A stretch of DNA of 64,000 nt, taken from contig JAAONU010000006.1 of the NCBI GenBank assembly GCA_012932295.1, forward strand, positions 17,376,904-17,440,903, read 5' to 3'. The position numbers and the translations under genes were made by a program. The DNA comes from Cyclina sinensis. Its lineage: Eukaryota; Mollusca; Bivalvia; Venerida; Veneridae. Below the pieces are notes generated by a model that was not told the origin of the DNA, ran no database searches, and saw nothing but the letters and a program-made list of their open reading frames with translations. Positions 52,601 through 64,000 of this stretch are shown piece by piece; the stretch's first letter is position 1, and each line of letters opens with the position of its first letter.

Positions 52601-55326
52601 GCACAGATTCCAGAGCGAAGGTCAAAGCCACACTTAATCATAACGATTTAATATGTGATATTTCGTGCCCGCTCTGTTTCTGTTGAAGCAATTAAAGGAA
52701 ATTGAAATTCTTGATAGAAATATTTACCATACATGCAGACGATACAGAGAACATAAGTTTCGGCTGGTTTGCTTGGAGGATACTTACAGGCCACTTGACA
52801 TACTTACCTTGAACTGCTTGCTTAATTATTTGTGGAACCCTGAAAGGAAACTAAACTGACCATAAAATCTGCAAATCTGCTTGATTGGCTATCAGTAAGG
52901 TAAAAAACGAGTAGAGAACTAATCAGTAATCAATAAACATTTTAAACTTATTTGCAGACATTGTTCTAATATTGTTCTTATAAATAAACCACGTCTTATT
53001 ATGTTTCCTGTTGATAACTGATTATCAGTTGTGAAATAAATCTTCTACTGTCAGTGGCTTTCTTCGGGTGTATATTGTCAAGCTTCAGCAAAGCTCTTGT
53101 TTACAGATGGAAAACATTTGTCTGTATTCAGTCTTAGCTAAGCTGATTTGTGAAGCCTTTTTATATAGATGTTTTTATAGCCTCAACGTTATTTGATTCA
53201 ATTCTTTTGAGACTACAGGCATCTATGGTTATCTCGACGCAGACAGAATCCCAAACCTCAGAAACAGAATTGATTTTAGATAAATGAAATAAATATCATG
53301 CAGTAGTTTGAAAAGTTAGATCAGTGACCAGTCTAATATCGCGTTGACATTGCAATTATTTCTATCCCTTATTTCTTGACCTAATGCTATAAGGTAACCA
53401 TTCTCTATTTACATTATGGGTCAATTTTACATTACCATAGATACTAAAGAGACATATGAACATCGCATTTGGTCATGAACAGTCCGGGACACCAAGCCTG
53501 ATTCTTGTTTAATGATTTCTCAACCTGTTGAAATCTCGTCTGTATGTGTTGATACTATTTTTTTCAAAAATAGCGACCTATTCTAAAACTGATGTTGACA
53601 TGCACTGTAACGGTGCGGTCTTTTTTTCCCCTATCAGACAAGCACCCAAGAGAAATGGGCGAGAAATCTACACAAGCGTGGACAGATGAACAAGTCATCA
53701 TCTACGACTGCCAGGAACGTTTGAAAGCGTTCAAGTACGCCGTGTTCCTTGATAAAGACGAGATTCTGCTTCCAAAACTGGTTCAATTGCAGAACTCATG
53801 GAAGAACTATTTTGTAAGCATGTTAGTCTCTGATGATGCACACTTCATAGTTCATTGTAAGAGTATGACAAATTGGCTTAAATGGCCAGTGGCTCAAAAA
53901 TTGAATATACTAAATAGGTTTACTTATTTTTTCTTATTAATGTTTTTATATTGAGATTGTTCTCCAATTACATTACCTTATTTTGAATCAATAAATCAAA
54001 TTAAAATCAGCCGGATGCAGAATATGTCGATGGTGAAATATATAATGCACATTTTCTATCATAGAACATACGAACATTTTCCTTTGTCAAAGGTACAAAA
54101 ACGGAAATGTTATATAAAAATACATTTTTTTTTTGCTCAGAAAACAAATTATAACATACTTGGTAGTATTGCTATGTTGTAAAAGTTGTTACAATGCTTG
54201 TTTTCAGATTTTTGTAAAAAAAGAAATAAATAGAACCACTTTAAAATGCTTTCAAACCGTAATTATGATACACACCTAGCTAATCTTCACACGGTGTTAA
54301 TCTTGCTCTATGTTTGTAGGAATCTCTGAGTAACGACATTCTTGGACAGCGATACCTAACAGAGATACATCTGACAACTTGGGGGCCTAACAACCGAAAA
54401 CATCCACTGTTTTTTGGGAAATACACTATGAGATCTCCACCAGTAAAAAACACCGTAAAGTACATGTATAGACCAAAGTATGCCGCACCTGCTGGATGCA
54501 TCGCTCATTTTGTGAAATTAATGAATGGAACAGGGTAAGTTATTATAGAAGTCGTTATATATATTATGTTATTTTACGATTTCTTATCTTGCTTAAAAGA
54601 CAGGAAGCTGTCATAACCTTTACACACTCTCAACAAATAATATATCGAAATCTAGATATACTTAGGTATATTTGGTATACGTTACATGATAGCGTCATCT
54701 CAACTGAATTTTAATATAACTGAAATATTCCTGGCACTTCCATTGCATAATCTAACCAAATATGCCACATTTATATCTTAAAAACTAAAGGTATCTGTTC
54801 ATTACATATTAATATTTTAAGTAACGCCATTCGTAGATAATGTGCTTTGTCAAGAGTTTTAGAAATTCAAATAATTAAGAAAACGAATTGCCGTAATGAG
54901 TTTATGGTTATACAACTGAAATTCTAATCGCCATGCTCGAAACAGAGTATGTGTATAGAAGCGAGCTAAAATATAAAATTTTCAGGATTTTTTTTTTCTT
55001 TTTTTTTGGGGGGGGGGGGGGGTGTTGGGGGGCGTGGGGGAGGGGTGAAATATGCCATTTGATTAGGTTGTTTTTATTGTTAAAATCAGCATTTCTGTAC
55101 TTGCAAAAATTTTAATTTCACCTTTTAATATTTCAGTGTACCTTTTGCTCCGACGGAAAACATCACCGTTCACCATTTTCGTTCCTGTGAAACGAACAGG
55201 AAGTTTTTTAAACATGGAACTTTTTGTAGAGAGACTGAAAGAACACCTTCAAAACAAATTGCTAATCTTGCTGACACGTTAATACCAAATGTCTTGAGTA
55301 TACTCAGGGATCTGGCTCTCTTCTGA
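49563..55326 (+). CDS. Family 92 glycosyltransferase (GT92/DUF23), five coding exons
   Basis: Exons 49563-49631, 50176-51013, 53638-53813, 54320-54534 and 55137-55326 join in consistent phase (0, 1, 0, 2) to give about 495 residues. Layout: cytosolic tail 1-33, membrane anchor about 34-52, a lysine- and serine-rich stem, then the GT92 domain. Family marks are the VEWFEAMRLFGVDTIFSYN block (about 254-272), DCQERLKAFKYAVFLDKDE with the metal-binding DxD at D341/D343, and VHHFRSC near 444-450. GT92 enzymes are GT-A-fold transferases of the Golgi; the characterised C. elegans member adds galactose to core fucose of N-glycans. Sugar and acceptor here are unknown. An in-frame stop (TAA, 49554-49556) just before the first ATG supports the start. 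Length and motifs are intact, so this is probably a working gene. Confidence 0.85.
50176..51013 (+). CDS. GT92 coding exon 2 (anchor, stem and first half of the catalytic domain)
   Basis: Begins after TTTCACTTTCAG and ends at AAG|GTAATA. It carries the anchor MKLAIVLACIYMILNSVV, a charged stem and the N-terminal half of the GT92 domain, including VEWFEAMRLFGVDTIF. Several N-glycosylation sequons (NNT, NST, NLS) fit a luminal location. Reading on past the donor gives a spurious C-terminus that stops near 51093. Confidence 0.85.
51398..51826. mobile_element. TIR/foldback element in a GT92 intron, TA-flanked
   Basis: Both ends read TACGGTGGCACAGAGGTGAC then ATGCACA inward, and the inverted match continues for about 90 bases into TCTCGTTCCCACGAGATACT. 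The centre holds further short palindromes of the CGTTCCCACGAG type. TA at each end fits a TA target duplication of a Tc1/mariner-type MITE. The left terminus is repeated once (51382-51397), so the end may have been duplicated. No coding capacity. Confidence 0.8.
52220..52800 (+). repeat. Tandem-core dispersed element in a GT92 intron
   Basis: Begins with CCGTCCGT, then units of about 150 bases marked by GCAGAAATGTTAA (52260, 52410, 52566, 52713) with TGAGACAATGTACAG and AAGGTCAAGGTCACACTT-type blocks and TATCTCTTGAACCGATTGA. Same general architecture as the other tandem-core elements but a different family. Confidence 0.65.
53638..53813 (+). CDS. GT92 coding exon 3 (DxD motif)
   Basis: Acceptor TTTCCCCTATCAG, donor GTAAGC. 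It encodes DCQERLKAFKYAVFLDKDE; the D-K-D-E is the expected nucleotide-sugar and metal-binding motif. The split Asp codon with exon 2 is restored exactly. Confidence 0.88.
54320..54534 (+). CDS. GT92 coding exon 4
   Basis: Acceptor TATGTTTGTAG, donor GTAAGT at 54535. It reads ESLSNDILGQRYLTEIHL through HFVKLMNGT, open for 215 bases with phase 0 in and phase 2 out. KHPLFFGKYTMRSP fits the region between the DxD motif and the conserved histidines of GT92 proteins. Confidence 0.85.
54986..55047 (+). repeat. Poly-T/poly-G tract, potential G-quadruplex, in the last GT92 intron
   Basis: T-rich run followed by 15 G and three further G tracts separated by short loops. Four G tracts on the coding strand could fold as a DNA or RNA quadruplex about 90 bases before the final splice acceptor. 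Confidence 0.7.
55137..55326 (+). CDS. GT92 coding exon 5 (HH motif and C-terminus)
   Basis: Acceptor AATATTTCAG; the first base completes a Gly codon. It encodes ENITVHHFRSCE and a 45-residue tail ending at TGA 55324-55326. The histidine pair followed by R and C is the C-terminal family signature. Confidence 0.85.
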
Positions 55327-55404
55327 TAAGGTGTTAAAATTCCGCTTAATTGAAAATCAATGCGAAAATTTCTACACGCCAAATGTTCGTTGCTGATTTT
55401 GGAC

Positions 55405-55690
55405 ATTTCTTTCTTTCGTACTGGCGCTCGCGACAAAACGATACAACAATACTTGACATTAAACGGCAAACGCGACAGAACGATACAACACTTAATAATC
55501 TCGTCATGTCGTGCGCGTAGTTTCACTTAAATGTTTTTATTCCGTTTCGTCGAGTGCGCCAATAAGAAACAAATCGAAACATTCTAAATGCGGTTATTTC
55601 GTTCTCTCGTGCTCGCCAGTACGAAATTCCAAACTTTAAAATGTCAATGTTTAGTTCTGTTGCGCGCACATCAATACGAAAGAACCAAAT
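55405..55690. repeat. Repeat of GCG-rich 45-60 base motifs, direct and inverted
   Basis: GCGCTCGCGACAAAACGATA and GCAAACGCGACAGAACGATA are direct partners; CGTTCTCTCGTGCTCGCCAG and TTTCGTCGAGTGCGCCAATA are inverted partners. It lies just after the GT92 stop, in the probable 3' UTR or beyond. Confidence 0.55.
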
Positions 55691-55699
55691 ATCCAAATC

Positions 55700-58600
55700 A
55701 GCCACCATACAATCATGGCCTTTCTTCTGTTTTAGTCTTTCCAAAAACTTTTTCTTGTCACATGTAAGCAGTTTACAGTACTTCTCACATGTTCACACAC
55801 TGTTAGAAAGATTTTGCATGTTGCTTCTTGTTTGTTTTTTAAAGAAGCTTCAAGTGTTAGATGTAATTAACTGCTCTTTGCAAGTTATGTTGTGGTTATT
55901 CAAAATAATGAAAACGCAGTCAAAAGTGCCAGGATTTGATTAATCAAGGTGAGTTTTTTTTAAAGTCGACTAACTAAAAAAATCTTAATTACCACTGACA
56001 TCGATTCAATTTATATTAGTGTTCCAAATGACCAAAGTAAACGTGACAGTGAAAACAGACGTTGAAAACAGTTCAGAAACCACGTAATTAAGAAATAACA
56101 AAGACATCTGTTGCTTCTAAGAAAAAAAAACACTACGTAAATTATAGACCATATATGTGTTGTGTCCTCTGTTGACATTTGAATTGACACCTGTGCCGAC
56201 CTGACACGCCTGACTGTCAGATGACTGTCAATATGCTCTGCTATTTCTTAATGAACGAGCAAGTAACATGTGCTATACTTCATATTATTATATTATATTC
56301 AATACCGCAAACATATTTGAATGGATCTCTTTGGACGAGAGCTGCTGTATACGAACCCGTGTAACCGTACATACCGTGACTAAACTTACCCTTAAAGAGC
56401 CTCACAGTAGTTTCAATTTCTGATTGGCTATGAAAGAATATTCACAGGCGAAACAAAATGGCCAACCTTGCTTCACTTCAAAAGTTTTGATGACTATTAC
56501 TACAAATATATAGGATAAATTATTCAATATTTCATAACAATATATAATAAGCATAGTAAAGGTCATATTCTTGCGTTATTTTCGTACCCTCGACCACTTG
56601 TTACGTAGATAAACCTACGAATCTGTTCACAAGGAAGCACTTGTTTTTCGCAAACCAAGCGTCCACATGATGAACGGTAGCAAACCGAAACTTTCACAGT
56701 TACTCATGAAATAAAGATATAAAAACTTTACTGCTGGTAATGATTTGAATCCTAAAGGCATGCTTATCTCCATTGCGAATATAGGGTTAACGCACGGGCT
56801 AGGGCACCAACATATCCCGAGGGATTCTGCAGATGTTATGACACGAAAAACGTGCTTTAACGCTATTCTAGCATAAAATGATCTAGAAAAGACATGTTTA
56901 CGAAAGCAAATAAATAATAGTACAGTCGCCTTTAGGTTGTTATGGATACGTGTTTTAAATATGCGTTCCAGGGCGACACGTCAACATGTTTCAACCTGTC
57001 GAGCAGCCATCTTGAAACTTAAAAAGTGTCGATTAAAAAAATATTTGGAAGGATTTTAACAATAATCATGAATGTTGTTCTACGTTCCGACCTGCAAAGT
57101 TACATAAACTGCCGATTTGGGGCAAAAAAGATGGATCAGCGTCCATTATTTACAAAGGCCATGTAACGCGCATAACTGAAAACGGGTAATAACAGCGCGT
57201 GAGCGCGAGAACTTCCTTGTTAACACACTTTTTGCTCTCGTTAAAACATAGGCTAATGGGCAAAACAAGCGATTTTATGCTAGAATACTTGTTTATATTA
57301 CAGTTTCCGAAGTTGTTACAGAAATATGAACAACAATCAAGTAGGAAAGAGGCGCCATAGGAGAATAACAATATTAATTCTCGCCACGATGGATTGGTGT
57401 CGGAATATTAGTTCTGTGAATCAAATAAATTTGCGGTATTATAAATTTGTTCTGGGTATACGGCCTCGTATAGCCTGTTAGAGTTGATATAAACCCTCGC
57501 CTGGTGGCTCGGGTGATATCAACTTTTACAGGCTATACGAGGCCGTATACCCCGCCAAGAATCTGTATAACTAATAATGTATGCTCGGTCGAACTGTACT
57601 GTACCATTGTAATCCAGTGCCAGTTTTTAAAGAAGACGACAATTAGAATATATATGAGAAATTATCACCGTGAATTTATTTGCTCCTACACATAGTCAGT
57701 CATGCTACACTAATCAAGGGGTTGTGTGATGTGAGAACGTGTTCTTTGGTTTTGAAATGTTACACTAGACGTGTGCATTTCGTGAGTATCCAAGAGTGAA
57801 TTGCCTTCCAGAGCTTTATCCAAGTTCTTGTTTTGACGTCATCCTTCAAGTGCATATCTGTAACTTCACCCCGCATATAGACATTTCAAAATATTCTTAC
57901 ATTTATACACTAAATCAAGCTCCCTTTTAGAATATCCTCTACCGGAGTCATTGAAGATAATCCTGTTTTTTTTTGTTTTTGTTTTTTTCATTTTTAACTA
58001 ATTCAACAGAAAACCTTTGCTGTAATGAAATACCAATGGAATAAAATGACAAATACTCGGAGGAGGAATAGATCATGTCTCATAAAGGACTTTATAAATA
58101 ATGTTCATTTAAGGAAGAACTCCTACATCCTTCTAACTTGATTTTTTTTTCTATTTTTACGTCACTTTGTGCCTTTTCACCTTCCTTTTTTTTCTGAAGA
58201 TATGTTTGATGTTTTTAAAATGTCTACATTATACATTTAAAAATAAGTTTCAAAGGTTTGAAAGGGTACAAAGTAATCAGCTTCTCAGTTTTGACATATA
58301 ACTCTCTTATGAGAAGCAGATGTTACTTCTGATGGTAGTTCTATAAAAGCATGATTATGTCGCTTTAAGCTAATAATATTGATATGTCTGTATGGCGTTT
58401 ATATTTATCAGATTAAGTATCAAGAAAAAAATGACATATTGTGCTTCAACGAGTATTAAAAGGCTATGGTGACCCACAAAGATTTAAGTTTGAAGGAGAA
58501 ATTAATGAATATCCAGCGAGATTGAAAGAATTTGGCAGAATGAAAATTTACATTTTGTGATTAGATTTATGTTGTGTTTATCTTTTTTACAAGAATATAA

Positions 58601-58900
58601 GTCATTAACCAGTGTGGATTAATGATAAAGTAGGACAATAAATTGTTTGAATTTTTATTGTATGAAGAAATTCTACATCAGACAAAAAATCTTAATGACA
58701 GTTACTATGTTATTGAAATAACATGAAATATCATCGTTGACGCTAAATCTATGGAACAGCAAAATACAGGTTTCCAATGCCATAAAGCAAGATGGAATCA
58801 AGCATAATGTCAGTACCAATGTCACCAAGCAAGATGGAATTAATGCAGTAATTCTGTTCTGCACTGGCTTATTGAACATGCTAGAAAACGTTCAGAACGG
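55700..58900. other. Intergenic, no gene recognised
   Basis: No homologous frame. Includes the hairpin at 57454-57552. Confidence 0.45.
57454..57552. repeat. Hairpin, 37-bp arms, MITE-like
   Basis: GGGTATACGGCCTCGTATAG at 57454 pairs with its complement at 57533-57552. The arms match at 35 of 37 positions, with a 25-base loop. Confidence 0.85.
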
Positions 58901-58914
58901 ACAGGAATTTGCTT

Positions 58915-59880
58915 CATCCCGAGTATGTCAGCCATAATTGTTGATAGCAGCAGCCAGGTAGCGTTTTCCCACGCTCCCAGTCAAGTTTCTAATAGACAGT
59001 TGCGGGGTTCTATTCTTGGACCAACATGACGACTTGCTTCTTGACACTTCTCAGCTGGATTATACGGGCTGCAGTCTATAGCTGTAACTCCTGCCAGAGA
59101 TGTTTAACTGGATTAAGGTCCGGGGGGTTTCCAACGCTCGATCCGCTCCTGGAACCACACGGGCAATATGAGAACAGGCTTTGTAGTCCATCGACATGAA
59201 CCACTGCCAACTACCCCGGCATACGGCCGCAAATTAACATCTAGAATGTCGTCGATATAGTGCTGAACAGTGTACCGTGGTCAAAGACACAGAGGGTGTG
59301 CACTCATCTCATCTGATGCCACCCAAGATCATCACGTGGCATCCACCATAACGGTCATGTTCAGCTGGGTTAACTGAGCAGAAACGCTCTTCCGGTTGGG
59401 TCAACACTATGGCTTGCCTGTCTGTATAATCTAGGCAATACTGCGACGTCAATGAACAAGAAGGTCGCCAGTCTTCATTAGTCCCACTACCGTATACATG
59501 GCTCATCCGTATCGCGCCCAGCGGTGTATCTGGGCTAACGAGATGCGAATACATTGTATTTTCAATCGAAGGTCAGTTAACCTCCTACAGCGTTGACCCC
59601 CTAAGGCATTTTGGAGGCCATTATGTAACTAGATGGCTATAGTAAAACGGGGTTTTTCGGGCCTGGATGACCAAAAAGCGATGCTCAGTTGCTAAAGTGG
59701 TCCTCTGTCTCTGCCACAACCATGCCGCCTGATCAGAGTACAGAATTGCTTGAACTTTGCCAAGGCTCTGGTAATAACTGCATGGTCCACACCATGGACT
59801 TCACTGACCTGGCGATAGTTAGTCCATTGCTTCACCATACCACCACACCAAAATAGTGACTCGTTTCATCCTCGGACAGA
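58915..59880 (-). pseudogene. Decayed Tc1/mariner-family transposase
   Basis: Read on the minus strand, fragments appear in transposase order but in different frames: RALAKFKQF near 59740-59790 (helix-turn-helix region), GRDRGPL, then MYSHLVSPDTPLGAIR to EHDRYGGCHVMILGGI (59309-59554, with the usual HDRYGG..VM.WGGI block), PDLNPVKHLWQEL near 59085-59123, and AAINNYG near 58945. In the PDLNPxE motif the catalytic Glu position reads Lys. Many stops and frameshifts: an inactive remnant. Confidence 0.8.
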
Positions 59881-59884
59881 AGCC

Positions 59885-61920
59885 TTCTTACATTTCTATT
59901 CTCGTCGTTCCACCGCAAAAGAACGAGATGTTGTGTTGAAAATAAAAAAGTAAATACTCTATACATGTCATATTCACCAAAATCTTGAAAATCATGGTGC
60001 ATATTGTCCAGCTTGCTAACATGCCTAGCGGCCTTTGTAAATCCCGGAAACAATCTCGATTCGCTCTGACACAATACCAACATAAAACATTGTATGCATG
60101 CAAGTTAAGTACAGATTGCATAATAATGTGGAACGTTTTTGGTGTTTGAGTTGCAAAGTGTACAGCGAACTTACTTTTAAGTGACTAAAACATAGATCAA
60201 CATACGTTTATTTTTAGAAAGCAAAAATATCTAAATATGTTTTGATGTTGTAAATATATAGATTAAGAAATCTGACTAGAGAAACACCGCAGGTTTAAAA
60301 TGTTTATACCTAATACTAAGAACAATACAGACCCTGTAAGACTGGACGTTGTTTAAGGTCAAATTAAATCGGGCGAAGCAAAGATCTAAGAAGTCAAGGA
60401 TTAAACCTTTTCAGTTTTAAGTTTTATTATAAAGCCGTACTGTAACAGACATGTTCTTAACCTCTGACGCTTAACTGCTAGATGGAATACTTTATGAACA
60501 AAAGCTTGTTTCCCTTTTTGTATGTTTAATAATGTTTTATCTGATGTCATTGTAGAGAGGTATGTGTTTATATCATGTTTACTATACAGAAGCTATTGAA
60601 ATCAATTAATTGGGTTAATTAGAGCACAATTATATTGTTCAGATAGATATTTAAAGATATATTTACTATATTTGTACTAATGATTACGACAATACAGCTA
60701 TATTTTTGTAAAAGAGCCAAATTAATATCTGTTTCTGCGTACGGTCAAATTGTGAAAAAAAGTCAGTGAAGGAATTTTCATGGAAAATAAGTGAAATTTC
60801 AACTATTGATATTGCCGAAAAGGGATGTTTATTTAGATAAAGTAAGTGGCCTATATGTATTTTTAACCATTTTATGACTTTTTCAAAATAAACATAACGA
60901 ACGTCTTAGTTTTCAGTATTTGCTAACATAACTTGATATCCATTTAACCCCAAAACCGAGAAAAACGATAACCAAAAGATATTTCACAGACAAATCTTTG
61001 GGATGTGCGGGTGGCTTTTATTCCGTAAGATGGGTTTTGTTATTGAAAAAATATATATGTTAAATATAACAACAACAACAACGAAAAAGATAGCACGCGT
61101 TTTACTTAAACCTATGCCTAAACAACAATAAAATGTTTGGTTTTTTAAATTTATTTTGCGTTTGATGGATCTTTGCAATGAATTTGTGAGAGTTGGGAAA
61201 ATACTTAAAGGTCATTGTTAAGAGCGTGAGCTGAATCCTGTTACAAACGTCCGCTCATCATGTTTTCAAGTTTATTACATGTATATATGTAACGTCTATT
61301 AAGAATGAATGCTAGGGGAAAATTAACTTGTAACTTCCTTATCCTGTCCGAAAAATAAAACGAATGCACCAGTAAAAATGTCTGACTGCGTCATTAAAAA
61401 TGTTTACTTTGCAAGACTTTTTTATATATAAAATTATGGCACATAAAAAGCGTCTATACGTTTGAAGAGATCCTTACATTTGAGGATGGGGACGAGAATC
61501 TATTCAGGCATGACGTGAGATAAAGTGTAAGATCTACAATGATGAAAGTGATCCGCAGAATATTTGCTAAATAAACGGACGGCAATGTTGTCAGAATTAG
61601 TGGTAAAGCACCTTTCTTCGAAAATACTCATAAAATGGTTGTAAATTTATCTATCTGTAAATAGAATTATTAGTAAAATATATTTAAAGTAATAAACGGA
61701 CATTGTGAAAACAAAAAGCAGGCAACACAGACAAGTGTTGTTGGAGGAATCGCCTCAGATTGGGGAATTGATTGGTAGTAAGATTCGGCGCTGTCAGTCA
61801 GTCATCAACGCTCGTGGACATTACACGTTGATAAATACAAAAAATCAAGACATATAGTTCATTTCCAATGCAATACATAACATCAGCACATCTATGCAAG
61901 AAAAACGAATACACCGTCGA
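59885..61920. other. Intergenic, no gene recognised
   Basis: AT-rich, a CAA run at 61068-61083, no homologous frame. Confidence 0.45.
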
Positions 61921-61923
61921 AGT

Positions 61924-63862
61924 GCACAAGTATTACGAGGTCGTGGCCTGCACAAGTATATCGAAGTCGTGGCCTGCACAAGTATTACGAGGTCGTGGCC
62001 TGCACAAGTATAACGAGGTCGTAGCCTGCACAAGTATTACGAGGTCGTGGCCTGCACAAGTATTACGAGGTCGTGGCCTGCACAAGTATAACGAGGTCGT
62101 GGCCTGCACAAGTATAACGAGGTCGTGGCCTGCACAAGTATAACGAGGTCGTGGCCTGCACAAGTATAACGAGGTCGTGGCCTGCACAAGTATAACGACG
62201 ACGTGGCCTGCACAAGTAAAACGAGGTCGTAGCCTGCACAAGTATTACGAGGTGGTGGCCTGCACAAGTATTACGAGGTGGTGGCCTGCACAAGTATTAC
62301 GAGGTCGTGGCCTGCACAAGTATAACGACGTCGTGGCCTGCACAAGTATAACGAGGTCGTAGCCTGCACAAGTTTTACGAGGTCGTGGCCTGCACAAATA
62401 TAACGAGGTCGTAGCCTGCACAAGTATTACGAGGTCGTGGCCTGCACAAGTATTACGAGGTGGTGGCCTGCACAAGTATTACGAGGTCGTGGCCTGCACA
62501 AGTATAACGAGGTCGTGGCCTGCACAAGTATAACGAGGTCGTAGCCTGCACAAGTATTACGAGGTCGTGGCCTGCAAAAGTATACCGAGGTCGTTGCCTG
62601 CACAAGTATAACGTTGTTGTAGTCTGCACAAGTATTACGAGGTCGTGGCCTGCACAAGTATTACGTGGTCGTGGCCTGCACAAGTATAACGAGGTCGTGG
62701 CCTGCACAAGTATAACAAGGTCGTGGCCTGCACAAGTATAGCGAGTTCCTGGCCTGCTTAAGTATTACGAAGTCGTTGCCTGCACAACAAAAAACGAAGC
62801 CGTGGCCTGCACAAGTATTACAAGGTCGTGGCCTGCACAAATATAACGAGGTCGTGGCCTGCACAAGCATTACGAGGTCGTGGCCTGCACAAGTATTACG
62901 AGGTCGTGGCCTGCACAAGTATTACGAGGTCGTGGCCTGAACAAGTATTACAAGGTCCTGGCCTGCACAAGTATAACGAGATAGTAGCCTGCACAAGTAT
63001 AACAACGTCGTGGCCTGCACAAATATCACGAGGTCGTGGCCTGCACAAGTATTACGAGGTCGAGGCCTGCACAAGTTTTACGAGGTAGTGGCGTGCAAAC
63101 GTATAACGTGGTCGTGGCCTGCACAAGTTTTACGAGGCCCTGGCCTGCACGAGAATTACGAGGTAGTTGCCTGCACAAGTATTACAAGGTCGTGGCCTAC
63201 ACAAGTATTACGACGTCGTGGCCTGCACAGGTATAACGAGGTCGTAGCCTTCACAAGTATTACGAGGTCGTGGCCTGCACAAGTATAACGAGGTCCTGGC
63301 CTGCAAAAGTATTACGAGTAGTGGCCTGCACAAGTATAACAAGGTCGTGGCCTGCACAAATATCACGAGGTCATGGCCTGCACAAGTATTATGAGGTCGA
63401 GGCCTGCACAAGTTTTACGAGGTAGTGGCCTGCAAACGTATAACGTGGTCGTGGCCTGCACGAGTTTTACGAGGCACTGGCCTGCACGAGAATTACGAGG
63501 TAATTGCCTGCACAAGTATTACAAGGTCGTGGCCTACACAAGTATTACGACGTCGTGGCCTGCACAAGTATTACGAGGTCGCTGCCTGCACAAGTATTAC
63601 GAGGCCGAGGCCTGCACAAGTATAACGGGATCGTGGCCTGCACAAGTATTACGAGGTCGAGGCCTGCACAAGTATACCGAGGTCGTGGCCTGCACAAGTA
63701 TAACGAGGTCTTGGCCTGCACAAGTATTACGAGGCCGTGGCCTGCGCAAGTATTACGAGGTCCTGGCCTGCACAAGTTTTGCGAGGTCGTGGTCCTGCAC
63801 AAGTTTTAAGAGGACGTGGCCTGAACAAGTATTACGAAGTCATAGATGCACAAATGTAACAA
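61924..63862 (+). repeat. 26-bp CpG-containing minisatellite, about 74 copies
   Basis: Units of GCACAAGTATTACGAGGTCG plus TGGCCT. Most units hold two CpGs (ACGAGGTCG), which is striking in AT-rich DNA. The 26-base period rotates through all frames, which explains the many overlapping open frames on both strands. A block of about 200 bases is duplicated 337 bases apart (from 63021 and 63358), about 13 units, so higher-order expansion has occurred. Units decay at the right edge. Confidence 0.95.
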
Positions 63863-64000
63863 AATAATTGTCAAGATATACACAAATATGACAAATAAAC
63901 GGCTAAATACCCGTTCAAATATGACGTAAATACAGTCAAAACAAACAGAAATAAATTTATATTACAGTTTTTTATCAGCTGACAAGAACCTTATCGTACT

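Noticed and set aside
61924..63862. CRISPR-like array
   Set aside because: Units are contiguous and degenerate with no unique spacers, and the context is eukaryotic.
61868..63867. Many overlapping 60-160 codon frames on both strands
   Set aside because: Produced by a 26-base tandem repeat rotating through all frames.

Overview
This is a window of eukaryotic nuclear DNA, AT-rich and gene-poor, and most likely from a marine bivalve mollusc. The evidence is two spliced metazoan genes with short phase-consistent exons and GT-AG introns. It also includes tandem-core repeat elements with an ACGG microsatellite, of the kind described in bivalves as 'pearl' elements, and many minisatellites and foldback elements. 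The species cannot be read from the sequence.

Only two genes can be supported well, both on the + strand, and both models were assembled by hand from splice sites and reading phase. Gene A (34198-39465, three coding exons, about 421 residues) is a Golgi carbohydrate sulfotransferase of the HNK-1/chondroitin/dermatan type (Sulfotransfer_2). Gene B (49563-55326, five coding exons, about 495 residues) is a family 92 glycosyltransferase (GT92, formerly DUF23). Both encode type II membrane proteins of the secretory pathway that modify glycans, with about 10 kb between them.

The rest is mostly repeats. Tandem arrays: 31-bp units at 4.87-6.04 kb continuing into a 20-bp array, 55-bp x3 at 22.1 kb, 24-bp x20 at 22.56-23.04 kb, 42-bp at 28.5-29.8 kb, 54-bp at 36.3-38.2 kb inside intron 2 of gene A, about 80-bp at 41.4-41.9 kb, about 120-bp at 45.0-45.6 kb, and a CpG-containing 26-bp array at 61.9-63.9 kb. 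Transposon remnants: a LINE reverse-transcriptase fragment (about 20 kb, minus), a decayed Tc1/mariner transposase (58.9-59.9 kb, minus), a TIR element of about 1 kb (25.68-26.69 kb), a foldback element of about 0.9 kb (16.33-17.22 kb), a TA-flanked TIR element in an intron of gene B (51.4-51.8 kb), tandem-core elements (8.6-9.4, 30.8-33.0, 35.0-35.6, 40.5-41.0 and 52.2-52.8 kb) and a possible tRNA-derived SINE (34.1 kb). A perfect 137-bp palindrome next to AT dinucleotide runs lies at 41.94-42.08 kb.

Many long open frames here are by-products of tandem repeats whose unit is a multiple of three; their unit-to-unit changes look non-synonymous, so I do not call them genes. No rRNA, functional tRNA, CRISPR or prokaryotic feature was seen.
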